Source: Haloferax gibbonsii ATCC 33959
Lineage (GTDB): Archaea > Halobacteriota > Halobacteria > Halobacteriales > Haloferacaceae
Length of the DNA: 52,301 bases
Assembly: GCF_000336775.1 (NCBI RefSeq)
Contig: NZ_AOLJ01000003.1
Span: 73,956 to 126,256, forward strand
Direction: 5' to 3'
The translations under genes were made by a program, and so were the position numbers. Shown here piece after piece: positions 15,869-25,054 of the stretch. The first letter of the stretch is position 1; the number at the start of each line of letters is the position of its first letter. Under the pieces are notes generated by a model, which was not told the origin of the DNA, did no database searches, and saw only the letters and a list, made by a program, of their open reading frames with translations.

Positions 15869-16843
15869 ATGGTGACGGCGGCGCGCCGGCGATTCGTCCT
15901 GTTCGCGTTGACGGCGCTCTTCTTCGGCGGGACGTTCGTCGCCGCGAAGGCGGGCCTCGACTACCTCCCGCCGCTCCTGTTCGTCGCCCTCCGGTTCGAC
16001 ATCGCGGCGGTGTTGCTCGTCGGCTACGTCGTCGCGACCCGGCCGCGCGCCGAACTGCTCCCGCGGTCCGTCCGCGACGTGGTCGGCATCCTCGCCACCG
16101 GCGTGTTCGTCATCGGCCTCGCCAACGCACTCCTGTTCGTCGGACAGGAGCACGTCTCCAGCGGCGTCGGCTCGATTATCTTCAGCCTCAACCCGATTCT
16201 GACGCCCGTGTTCGCCATGGCGCTCCTCGCCGACGAACGACTCTCCACCCGGGGCGCGTTCGGGATGCTCATCGGCCTCCTCGGCGTCGGCCTCGTCGTC
16301 GGCGTCGACCCCGCGAACCTGCTCGGCGGCGAGGCGCTCTGGAAGGGCGTCGTCTTCCTCGGCGCGGTCAGCGGCGCGCTCGGGACGGTCCTCATCCGGT
16401 GGGCCGACACGTCGCTTTCGAGCACCGTCCGCACGGCGTGGGCGCTCCCCGTCAGCGCGGCGCTCACCCACGGCATGAGCGTCGCCTCCGGCGAGTCGTT
16501 CGCCGCGGCCACGTGGTCGCCGACGGCCCTCCTCGCGCTCGCCTACGTCGGCGTCTTCGCCGGCGCGGTGGCCTACCTCACCTACTTCGGCTTCCTCGAC
16601 GATGTGGGCCCGATTCGCGGCAACCTCGTCTTCTACGCCGTGCCCATCGTCGCGACGCTCGGGGGGACGGTGCTCCTCGGCGAGTCGATTTCGACGCTCA
16701 CCGTCGTCGGCTTCGCGACCATCTTCACCGGTTTCGCCGTCCTCGCGACGGAATCGCTCCTCGGCGAGGTCGCGCGCGTCTACGGGAAAATCGAGTCTCG
16801 CGTGGTCAGTCTCGTCGGGCACGGGGCTCCGGGACGCGACTGA
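15869..16843 (+). CDS. EamA (DMT superfamily) transporter
   Basis: 324 residues with ten hydrophobic helices in two EamA repeats (about 10-145 and 155-300). Typical marks are FGGTFVAAKAGL in helix 1, LRFDIAAVLL in helix 2, SSGVGSIIFSLNPILTPVFA, and YLTYFGFLDDVGPIRGNLVFYAVPIVATLGG in the second half (cited as landmarks, VGPIRGNLVFYAVPIVA). Such transporters export amino acids or other small metabolites; substrate not predictable. ATG at 15869 lies about 80 bases after the palindrome. Divergent from the FilR1 regulator that probably controls it. A soluble tail of about 25 residues ends the protein. Confidence 0.9.
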   Translation: MVTAARRRFVLFALTALFFGGTFVAAKAGLDYLPPLLFVALRFDIAAVLLVGYVVATRPRAELLPRSVRDVVGILATGVFVIGLANALLFVGQEHVSSGVGSIIFSLNPILTPVFAMALLADERLSTRGAFGMLIGLLGVGLVVGVDPANLLGGEALWKGVVFLGAVSGALGTVLIRWADTSLSSTVRTAWALPVSAALTHGMSVASGESFAAATWSPTALLALAYVGVFAGAVAYLTYFGFLDDVGPIRGNLVFYAVPIVATLGGTVLLGESISTLTVVGFATIFTGFAVLATESLLGEVARVYGKIESRVVSLVGHGAPGRD

Positions 16844-17101
16844 GTCGCGGACGGGTCACTCGCGGAAGTAGGACTGAGAGGGGTAGAGATGTAGGGGCGG
16901 ACCCATCGGGCGGCAGTCCGAGGGGGCAGGGTCGGAGTACCGTTGGCACGGGATGGGCCGCCTGCCTGAGATGTTATGTCACCTGTCCGTCGACCAGACA
17001 GCGTCGAGCGGACACGTGAGAGTTGTCTGCCACCTAAGTAGTCTTTCTGGCCCGGTTCTCAAAAACGGCCGACTGCGTCGGCTTTCACCCGTCCGTCCGT
17101 G

Positions 17102-17500
17102 CTATCGATACGAGAGCGCGACCGCTCCGAGCGCGGAAATCAGACAGAAGTGTCCGACGCCGACGAGGAACAACGCGTTCGAACTGGACGTGTCGACGAC
17201 GACGAACGCCGCAAACGCCGCGATAGCGAGGACGAACAGGACACCCCCGAGATAGCGGTCGTACCGCGGGTCGTAGTCGATTTCGGCCAGACGCAGGAGC
17301 GGTCCCGGCTCGGGCGGCTCGTCGCTCCGAGCGTCGCGGACTTTCCCGCGAAGGTGCAGAAGCACCATGCCGGTCGCGCTGGTCCAGACGGCCCCGCCCG
17401 CGAGGTCGACCTGCGGGTCGTCGAAGGCGACGACGAGTCCCACGACGAGCGACGCGACGGCTATCGCCCCTGACACGGTCGTCTCGCTCAGCCTCGCCAT
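17102..17500 (-). CDS. Small membrane protein, four TM
   Basis: 132 residues; ATG at 17500 overlaps the last 13 bases of the upstream gene (17488-17871), so the pair is translationally coupled. Helices: VSGAIAVASLVVGLVVAF, GGAVWTSATGMVLLHL, YLGGVLFVLAIAAFAAFVVV and ALFLVGVGHFCLISALGAVAL, with an acidic/Arg loop (GKVRDARSDEPPEPG) in the middle. No family recognised. Confidence 0.7.
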   Translation of the reverse strand: MARLSETTVSGAIAVASLVVGLVVAFDDPQVDLAGGAVWTSATGMVLLHLRGKVRDARSDEPPEPGPLLRLAEIDYDPRYDRYLGGVLFVLAIAAFAAFVVVDTSSSNALFLVGVGHFCLISALGAVALSYR

Positions 17501-17871
17501 TCGAAATCGAGCCGGAGATGGCTCGTTCCGTGTCGGTAGTTGTACGCCTCGACGACGACGCCGAGCGCCGAGAGGACGGCGAGGACGCCCCACAGGAGAT
17601 TCGACAGCGCGCCGCTGGCGTACCCGCCGGCGAACAGGAGCGTCGTGTACACCGCGGAGGCGAGCGGGAAGATTGGATGCTCGCGGACGGCGTCGACTGC
17701 GCCGGCGAACATGTAGACGAGCGTGAGCAGTCCCATGACCGCGAGCGCCGGACTGACCGACTCGTCGGTGAGAGACAGTAGAGCGACGAGCACGACGGCG
17801 ACGACCGCGAAAACGGCCAGTCGCCACCGGCTGACACCGACGTGGAGAACGGCGGAGGGCATTCCACTCAT
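17488..17871 (-). CDS. Small membrane protein, four TM
   Basis: 127 residues, start ATG 17871 (a second ATG at codon 4 is possible). Four helices (LAVFAVVAVVLVALLSL; LAVMGLLTLVYMFAGAV; LASAVYTTLLFAGGY; LSNLLWGVLAVLSALGVVVEA) and a polar C-terminus YNYRHGTSHLRLDFEWRG. It lies 50 bases downstream in the direction of transcription from the histidine kinase stop (17921), so the three genes 19627-17102 may be one operon; if so these could be accessory membrane components of the sensor. No family recognised. Confidence 0.72.
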   Translation of the reverse strand: MSGMPSAVLHVGVSRWRLAVFAVVAVVLVALLSLTDESVSPALAVMGLLTLVYMFAGAVDAVREHPIFPLASAVYTTLLFAGGYASGALSNLLWGVLAVLSALGVVVEAYNYRHGTSHLRLDFEWRG

Positions 17872-17920
17872 ATCTCTCTGCTGACCTTTTGAGTGTTGGG
17901 ACTGTGCGGTCGTCCCGCTC

Positions 17921-19627
17921 TCAGGCCCTCCGCAGGCGGACGACGAAAACCGCGCCGCGGGGGTCGTTGTCCTCGACCCACACGTCGCCGCCGTAGCCGC
18001 TCACGATGGTGTCGACGAGGTAGAGTCCGAGGCCGGTTCCGGGGCTTTCGAGGCCCTTCTCGCCGCGGCCGAACACCACCTCTTTTCGGGCGTCGGGGAT
18101 GCCCGGTCCGTTGTCGGCGATTCGGACGAGCGCCTCGCCGTCCCGGACCTCGACCGACACGTCGATTTCGGTCGGGTCGGCGTCGTTGTGCCGCACCGCG
18201 TTCGTGAGGAGATTGCGGAAGACGGTCCCCAGCATGTCGTCGGCCACGACGGTCACGTCCGGCGGCTCGCCGGGGAGCGAGACCGCGGCCTCGGACGTTC
18301 CGTCGCGAACCGCGCTCGCCTCGGCCCACAGCGGCCCGGCGAGCGTCGTCGGCCGGTTCGTCTCCTCGTCGTCGAGCATCGTCGCCATGAGGTTCCGGGC
18401 GTTCTCGGTGAGTTCGGTTGCGTGCTCGCCGTTCCTGATTATCGTGTCGAGGCGCTCGCGAACCACGTCGTCGTCGACCGACTCCTCGACCAACTGGGCG
18501 TTGCCGAGGATGACGGCCATGTCGTTTCGGATGTCGTGGCGGATTATCTGGTTGAGCAGGGTGAGCTTCTCGTTCTGGGAGAGAATCGTCTGCTTTTGTC
18601 GGTGTAGCTCGGTCACGTCGCGGAGGACGATGACCCACCCGATGGTCTGGTCGCCCCGTTCGAGCCGCTGGGACCGGGCGCTGAGGTACACCGTCTCGCC
18701 GTCCGCTCGCGTGGTTTCCACGCTGTCGTTGCTCTCGGTCGTCAGGTCGAGGTCCGGCGAGACCCCCGTGAGCGGGTCGCCGACGGCCGCGCCGAAGCGC
18801 TCCAACAGCGCCGCGCCGCGGTCGTTGACGTGGACGATTCGCTCGTCGGCGTCGAGGACGAACACCCCGTCGGGCGACTCCTCCATCGCGGTCGTGTAGG
18901 CGATGGGCGGCAGGTCGAGAAACCGGTAGCGGAAGAGCGCGACGCCGATGGCGGCCGACGTGACGGCCGCCGAAGTTGGCACGAGGTTCACGCCGTCGCT
19001 ACTGAACGGGGGAACTCCGAGCGTGGCGCAGGCCACGAAAGCGAACGGGGCGACGAGGCCGACGCTCACCAGCACCGCCTGCGGGATGTACGGCCGGCCG
19101 AGCCGAACCGCCTCGTAGAGGATGAGCGCGATGGCCAGCACGGAGAGCACCGCGTTGTAGAGCAACTGCAACACCACGTGGCCGAGGCCGACGTCGACCC
19201 GCATGACGACGACGCCGTTCGTCTCGACGAGGCGCGTCCCCTCGATGGCGAGGTCGTGGGGATTCGCGAACAGGAGCGCCAGAAAGACCACCGGAACGGC
19301 CATGAGCGCCGCGACCACCCCGGGCGTGACTCGGCGAATCCGGTCGGTGTGAAGGAGCGTAAAGAGGAGCGCGAGCGCGCCGAGCGGCGCGACGCCGAAG
19401 TAGAGAAACCGGTAGAAAAGCAGCTTCAGCGACGGGTCGGTCTGTAGGAGTTTGAGTGCCGAAAACCCGGTCCAGAGGACGAGCCCGACGTTCACGGCGA
19501 AGAACGCGCCGAGGTCGGACGACCGCCCGTGGTGCCGCATGTGCCGAAGGCTGTAGACTCCCAACAGGGCCGAGGTAATCATCGCAAAGAGGGTCGGCAG
19601 CGCGAAGACGGTGTATTGCCACCCCAT
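17921..19627 (-). CDS. Sensor histidine kinase, 7TM-PAS-HisKA-HATPase
   Basis: 568 residues. Seven N-terminal helices (about 1-235; MGWQYTVFALPTLFAMITSA onward), one PAS domain (about 240-350, ending IGWVIVLRDVTELHRQKQTI), HisKA with phospho-acceptor H364 in IIRHDIRNDMAVILG, and HATPase_c with N-box VFRNLLTNAVRHND, G1 ADNGPGIPD and G2 GTGLGLYLVD. Similar in plan to the kinase at 12804 but with one PAS. The response regulator at 19830 is transcribed divergently about 200 bases away and is the obvious candidate partner. Confidence 0.93.
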   Translation of the reverse strand: MGWQYTVFALPTLFAMITSALLGVYSLRHMRHHGRSSDLGAFFAVNVGLVLWTGFSALKLLQTDPSLKLLFYRFLYFGVAPLGALALLFTLLHTDRIRRVTPGVVAALMAVPVVFLALLFANPHDLAIEGTRLVETNGVVVMRVDVGLGHVVLQLLYNAVLSVLAIALILYEAVRLGRPYIPQAVLVSVGLVAPFAFVACATLGVPPFSSDGVNLVPTSAAVTSAAIGVALFRYRFLDLPPIAYTTAMEESPDGVFVLDADERIVHVNDRGAALLERFGAAVGDPLTGVSPDLDLTTESNDSVETTRADGETVYLSARSQRLERGDQTIGWVIVLRDVTELHRQKQTILSQNEKLTLLNQIIRHDIRNDMAVILGNAQLVEESVDDDVVRERLDTIIRNGEHATELTENARNLMATMLDDEETNRPTTLAGPLWAEASAVRDGTSEAAVSLPGEPPDVTVVADDMLGTVFRNLLTNAVRHNDADPTEIDVSVEVRDGEALVRIADNGPGIPDARKEVVFGRGEKGLESPGTGLGLYLVDTIVSGYGGDVWVEDNDPRGAVFVVRLRRA

Positions 19628-19829
19628 CTCTCACCGCCCCCAAGCGCCGCTCGCGTCCATCGGTGCGTGTTCTGTTCCCGCTCTGGTATTTAGATGTACT
19701 TGTTCGGAAGCCGGTTCCCGCCTCGATGTCTGCGTAAACGGTCTTTTTGTTCCCAGTTTCTTCGATTTCCTCGGGCTCGTCACCCGAACTGTTTATGCCG
19801 GTCGATGCGTCACGGACGGCCGAACCGCC

Positions 19830-21815
19830 GTGACCGAGACGACAGACGAGACGAGCGCGGACCCCGCAACGGTCCTCCTCGTCGACGACAACCGCGACTG
19901 GCTGACGCTCGTCGTGCAGCGACTCCGCGAGGAGGCGCCCGACTTCGACGTTCGGGCGGCCAACAGCGTCGACGGGGCGCTCGACCGCCTCACCGACGAC
20001 GTCGAGTGCGTCGTCAGCGACTACTACATGCCCGGACGAACTGGCATCGAACTGCTGGCGGCGGTCCGCGAAGACCGACCGGACCTCCCGTTTCTCCTCT
20101 TTACCGGCGCCGGAAACGAGGGGCTCGCCAGCAGCGCGCTGTCGGCCGGCGCGGACGACTACATCGTCAAGACGAGCGTCGCCGAGAGCGCCGCGGCGCT
20201 CACCACGCGCGTCCGAACGGCCGTCGACAAGCACCGGACGGAGCGCGCGCTCGCGGAGAGCGAAGCGCGCTACCGGACGCTCGTCGAGAACGTCCGCGAC
20301 GCCATCTTCGTCGCCCGCGACGGCGGCGTCGTCCTCGTCAACGATGCGGCGACGACGCTCACCGGCTACGACCGCGCGGCGCTCCTCGCCGGCGACATCG
20401 TCGAGACGGTCGTCCACCCGGACGACCGGGTCCGCGTCCGCGACGCGCTCGACCTGTCGGCCCCGCAGTCGCTCGACATCCGCATCCGCACCCGAAACGG
20501 CGAGACCCGCCACTGCATCCTCGACGTGGATCACGTCGTCGACGACGGCCTGCCCGGCAGTATCGGCGTCCTCCGCGACATCACGGCGCAGGTCCACCAT
20601 CAGCGCCGACTCGAACGCGAGCGCGACACGAAGGAGGCGATTCGCGAGATTCTCGTCCGACAGTCCTCGCGGGTGGAGGTCGCGGAGGCGTTCTGCCGGT
20701 ACATCGGGAGCGACCCCGACACCGCCGTGGCGTGGGTTGGCGAGCGGACCGCCGGCGGCGGACTCGACCCGCTCGCGGTCGAAGGTGACGGGTCGTACCT
20801 CCGGGCCGCCGGCGTTCTCGACGCCGACGCGGCCGCGCGGCGCGACTCGACCGAACCGAGCCTGACCGCCTTCCGCGAGGGAGGAACAGCCGTTCGCACA
20901 GTCGGCGCAGAAGCGTCACGCCCCGGGACCCCCGACGCCGATTCCGACCGGCGCTGGGTCGAGGCCGCGTCCGCGGCCGGAATCGAAACCGCGGTCGCAG
21001 TCTCGCTCCGACACGGCGGCGTCGACTACGGCGTCCTCGGCGTCTACCGCCGCGGTGACGACGACGACCGCGAGCGCCGACGGCTCGAAGAACTGGCGGA
21101 GACGCTCGGGTACGCCCTCAGCACCGCCGAGAGCCGGGAGGCGCTCGTGGCCGACGAGGTCGTCCGCGTCCGACTCAGCGTCCGCGACGACGGCGCGGGG
21201 GTTCTGGCGGTCGGCGACGCCCTCGGTCGGGACGCGGAACTCGTCGTCCACACGGTGTTGCCCCGCGGCGACAGCGAGCGCTACTTCGTGACGGTTCGCG
21301 GGGCGACCGAGGCCGCGGTGACCGACGCGCTGGCGAGCCTCGACGGCGTGACGCCCGGCGGCGTGGCGGCCGAGGACGAGGTTGTCAGGGCGCAGTTCGA
21401 CACGGCCGCGCCCTCTCTCGGGACGGCTATCGCCGACGCGGGCGGCGTCCTCCATCGCGTCGTCGTGGCCGACGGCGAGGCGACGGTCGTCGTCGACCTC
21501 CCCCGGCGGCGACCGGCCGGCCCGTTCGTCGAGGCGCTCGCGGCCGGGTTCGACAGCGTCGTCATGACCGCGCGGAACCACCGCTCCGTCGAGTCCGATA
21601 TCGGGGCCAGCGTGTTGGCCGGACTCACCGACCGACAGCGCGAGTCGCTCGAAGTCGCGTACCGAACGGGCTACTTCGAACGTCCGAAGCGCCGCAGCGC
21701 CGCCGAGGTCGCCGAGGCCATCGGCGTCTCGCGGTCGACGTTCACCCAACACCTCAGGGCGGCCCAGCGGAAGGTCTTCGCCGAGCTGTTCGACGGCGAG
21801 CCCGGCGACGCGTAG
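19830..21815 (+). CDS. Response regulator REC-PAS-GAF-HTH_10
   Basis: 661 residues from GTG 19830. REC domain (about 10-130) with phospho-acceptor D64 in CVVSDYYMPGRTG, DD in LLVDDNRDW and K in YIVKTSVAE; PAS (about 145-260, GVLRDITAQVHHQ); a GAF-like/Bat-associated region (about 265-590, including AVAVSLRHGGVDYGVLGVYR); and C-terminal HTH_10 (about 600-655, LAGLTDRQRESLEVAYRTGYF, EVAEAIGVSRSTFTQHLRAA). This is a Bat-like transcription activator with a phosphorylation switch. An in-frame longer version from 19611 runs back through the divergent kinase promoter and is rejected; TTTATG about 30 bases before the GTG fits a TATA box. Probably takes phosphate from the divergent kinase. Confidence 0.93.
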   Translation: MTETTDETSADPATVLLVDDNRDWLTLVVQRLREEAPDFDVRAANSVDGALDRLTDDVECVVSDYYMPGRTGIELLAAVREDRPDLPFLLFTGAGNEGLASSALSAGADDYIVKTSVAESAAALTTRVRTAVDKHRTERALAESEARYRTLVENVRDAIFVARDGGVVLVNDAATTLTGYDRAALLAGDIVETVVHPDDRVRVRDALDLSAPQSLDIRIRTRNGETRHCILDVDHVVDDGLPGSIGVLRDITAQVHHQRRLERERDTKEAIREILVRQSSRVEVAEAFCRYIGSDPDTAVAWVGERTAGGGLDPLAVEGDGSYLRAAGVLDADAAARRDSTEPSLTAFREGGTAVRTVGAEASRPGTPDADSDRRWVEAASAAGIETAVAVSLRHGGVDYGVLGVYRRGDDDDRERRRLEELAETLGYALSTAESREALVADEVVRVRLSVRDDGAGVLAVGDALGRDAELVVHTVLPRGDSERYFVTVRGATEAAVTDALASLDGVTPGGVAAEDEVVRAQFDTAAPSLGTAIADAGGVLHRVVVADGEATVVVDLPRRRPAGPFVEALAAGFDSVVMTARNHRSVESDIGASVLAGLTDRQRESLEVAYRTGYFERPKRRSAAEVAEAIGVSRSTFTQHLRAAQRKVFAELFDGEPGDA

Positions 21816-21857
21816 CCGAGCCGAGCTGAGCCGAGTCGAGCCGAGTCGAGTCGAGCA
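21816..21857. repeat. 5-bp microsatellite (CCGAG/TCGAG)n
   Basis: About eight units of CCGAG, CTGAG or TCGAG directly after the response regulator stop codon. Simple sequence, no coding or hairpin role evident. Confidence 0.75.
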
Positions 21858-21920
21858 TCACAGTCGACCTCGGCCGGACGACCCCGTGTCGAGGGCTATC
21901 ACGTCACCCGGTTTTTGCCG

Positions 21921-21942
21921 GATACCGCATAGTGGTGGTATC
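21921..21942. promoter_or_regulatory. Inverted repeat GATACC...GGTATC before the TasA-like operon
   Basis: GATACC (21921-21926) and GGTATC (21937-21942) are separated by 10 bases, about 100 bases before the first TasA-like gene. TATA-like GGATTATT and GCCTAATCG follow. The same arms with a 14-base spacer occur before the aminotransferase at 39610-39637. Candidate operator. Confidence 0.4.
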
Positions 21943-22041
21943 GGATTATTCCCGCCTAATCGAGTAGCTATCTCTGAAGGTCACCCCACCCAGAACGTCA
22001 CGGAAGGGAGTGGGTGTATGGTGGGCCGCACGGAGAAACCG

Positions 22042-22665
22042 ATGCCAGAGAAAGTATTCAAACTCACACGACGCCGCGCCCTCGGGGGACTCCTCACGAT
22101 TGGTGCGGGAAGCGCCGCAGCCGGAGTGGGCACGTTCGCCCTCTTCAACGACACCGAATCGAGCACCGAGAACACGCTCCAGGCGGGGACGCTGAGCCTC
22201 GCCGACGGAGCCAGTTCCGCGAGCTTCAGCGCCACGGGCCTCGCGCCCGGCGACGAGACCGACACCTTCGAGGTGGACCTCGAAAACGACGGGACGCTCG
22301 ACGGGAGCCTCGACATCGACCTCGCGCTGACCGAAAACGACAGCGACGCCACGGCCGGCGACGACGGCGACGCGGACGCCTCGGTGGCGGACCTCGCGGG
22401 CGTCCTCGACGTGACGACGTTCGAAGTCGGGAGCCTCGACGTGCTCGCCGACCGCTTCGGCGGGTCGGCCACCCTCGCGGACGTCGTCGACAACAACAGC
22501 GGCGAGGACGACGACTCCAACGTCCGAGACATCGCGCTCGCGTCCGGCGAGACCAAGACGTTCTCGTTCGCGCTGGAGATGCAGGAGAGCGCCGGCAACG
22601 AGTTCCAGGCCGACGGCCTCGACGTCCAGTTCGACTTCGAGCTGAACCAGCGGGACAGCCAGTAA
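22042..22665 (+). CDS. TasA-like secreted protein with SipW-type signal (1)
   Basis: 207 residues. The start region MPEKVFKLTRRRALGG carries an RR and is followed by LLTIGAGSAAAGVGTFALF and NDTESSTENTLQAGTLSL, the classical SipW/TasA-type boundary (hydrophobic core, GTFALFxDTE, then A-G-T-L). The mature protein is an acidic beta domain that ends MQESAGNEFQADGLDVQFDFELNQ (quoted in part: SAGNEFQADGLDVQFDF), a motif shared with the products at 22771 and 25055. ATG 22042 is chosen; an ATG at 22018 also has a GGAG ahead. First of four same-strand genes with the signal peptidase at 24229. By analogy with bacterial TasA and crenarchaeal TasA-like bundling pili it may build extracellular fibres, but it could also be a monomeric surface protein. 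Confidence 0.82.
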   Translation: MPEKVFKLTRRRALGGLLTIGAGSAAAGVGTFALFNDTESSTENTLQAGTLSLADGASSASFSATGLAPGDETDTFEVDLENDGTLDGSLDIDLALTENDSDATAGDDGDADASVADLAGVLDVTTFEVGSLDVLADRFGGSATLADVVDNNSGEDDDSNVRDIALASGETKTFSFALEMQESAGNEFQADGLDVQFDFELNQRDSQ

Positions 22666-22770
22666 CCACACCCGCGTTCGCGGGCGACGCAGACGACGCG
22701 ACCCGGTCGCAGCCGACCGAGTTCACCTCTTTCGTCCCGACCCGCCGGACGCACTCACCGACGCCACTCG

Positions 22771-24225
<1,455 letters not shown>

Positions 24226-24228
24226 CCG

Positions 24229-25047
24229 ATGAACTGGTCCCGTCTCGCCGCGGCGGCTCGCGTTCTCGGCGGCGTCGTCCTCCTCGTCGCCGTCGCCCTC
24301 GTCGTCGTGCTCGCCGCCCCGCAGGTATTCGGCGCTGAGGCCAGCTACACCGTCCTCTCGGGGAGCATGTCGCCGACGTTCGACGCCGGCGACGTGGTGG
24401 TCGTCCGCGACGTTCCGCCCACGGACATCTCGGAGGGTGATATCATCACCTACCGGGAGGCCGGTAGCGCCATCACCGACGAGCGGACCGACCGCGTGAC
24501 CCACCGGGTCGTCGCGGTGGACCGAAGCGGCGACAGTCCGGTGTTCCGGACGAAGGGCGACGCCAACGAGGACGTCGACTCGGACCCCGTCGCGGCCGAC
24601 CGCGTGGTCGGGAGCGTCTGGTTCCACGTGCCGTACCTCGGACTCGCCTCGCAGTTCGCCCAGTCGAAACTCGGCTTGGTCCTGTTCGTCATCCTCCCCG
24701 GCGCGCTCCTCGTCGTGACCGAACTCTACTCGCTGTACACTGACGCGCTGGTCGAGGTCGACGGCGACGAGTCCGACGCCGACGAGCGCGCCGGCCACGA
24801 CGGTTCGCCCGGCGAAGGGGCCGGTATCGACGCCGGCTACGTCAGCGCCTCGGACGGCGGCGTCACGCTCTACCCGGAGCGGACGGGGGTCCGCCTCTCG
24901 GACCCCGTCGCCGTCGTCGAATCGTCTCCCTCGTCTTCGGTCTCCGACCCCTCGACCGACGATATCGAGTGGGTGACCGACCCTGCCGACCGCGATGCGG
25001 CGGCGACGGCGGCCGACGAGACGCCCGCATCCGAGGACGGGCGGTGA
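24229..25047 (+). CDS. SipW-like signal peptidase I (Ser-His type, S26B)
   Basis: 272 residues. Membrane helix about 10-33, catalytic Ser46 in VLSGSMSPTFDAGD, His92 in DRVTHRVVAVD (the archaeal/ER/SipW branch has His where bacterial Lep has Lys), then FRTKGDANEDVDSDPV with the conserved Gly-Asp. A second helix (LGLVLFVILPGALLVVTEL, about 147-165) and an acidic cytoplasmic-type tail of about 100 residues follow. It starts 3 bases after TasA-like gene 2, and the next gene starts 7 bases after it, so it belongs to this operon and is probably dedicated to cutting the two TasA-like precursors. The long acidic tail is unusual for the family. Confidence 0.92.
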   Translation: MNWSRLAAAARVLGGVVLLVAVALVVVLAAPQVFGAEASYTVLSGSMSPTFDAGDVVVVRDVPPTDISEGDIITYREAGSAITDERTDRVTHRVVAVDRSGDSPVFRTKGDANEDVDSDPVAADRVVGSVWFHVPYLGLASQFAQSKLGLVLFVILPGALLVVTELYSLYTDALVEVDGDESDADERAGHDGSPGEGAGIDAGYVSASDGGVTLYPERTGVRLSDPVAVVESSPSSSVSDPSTDDIEWVTDPADRDAAATAADETPASEDGR

Positions 25048-25054
25048 TTCCCTC

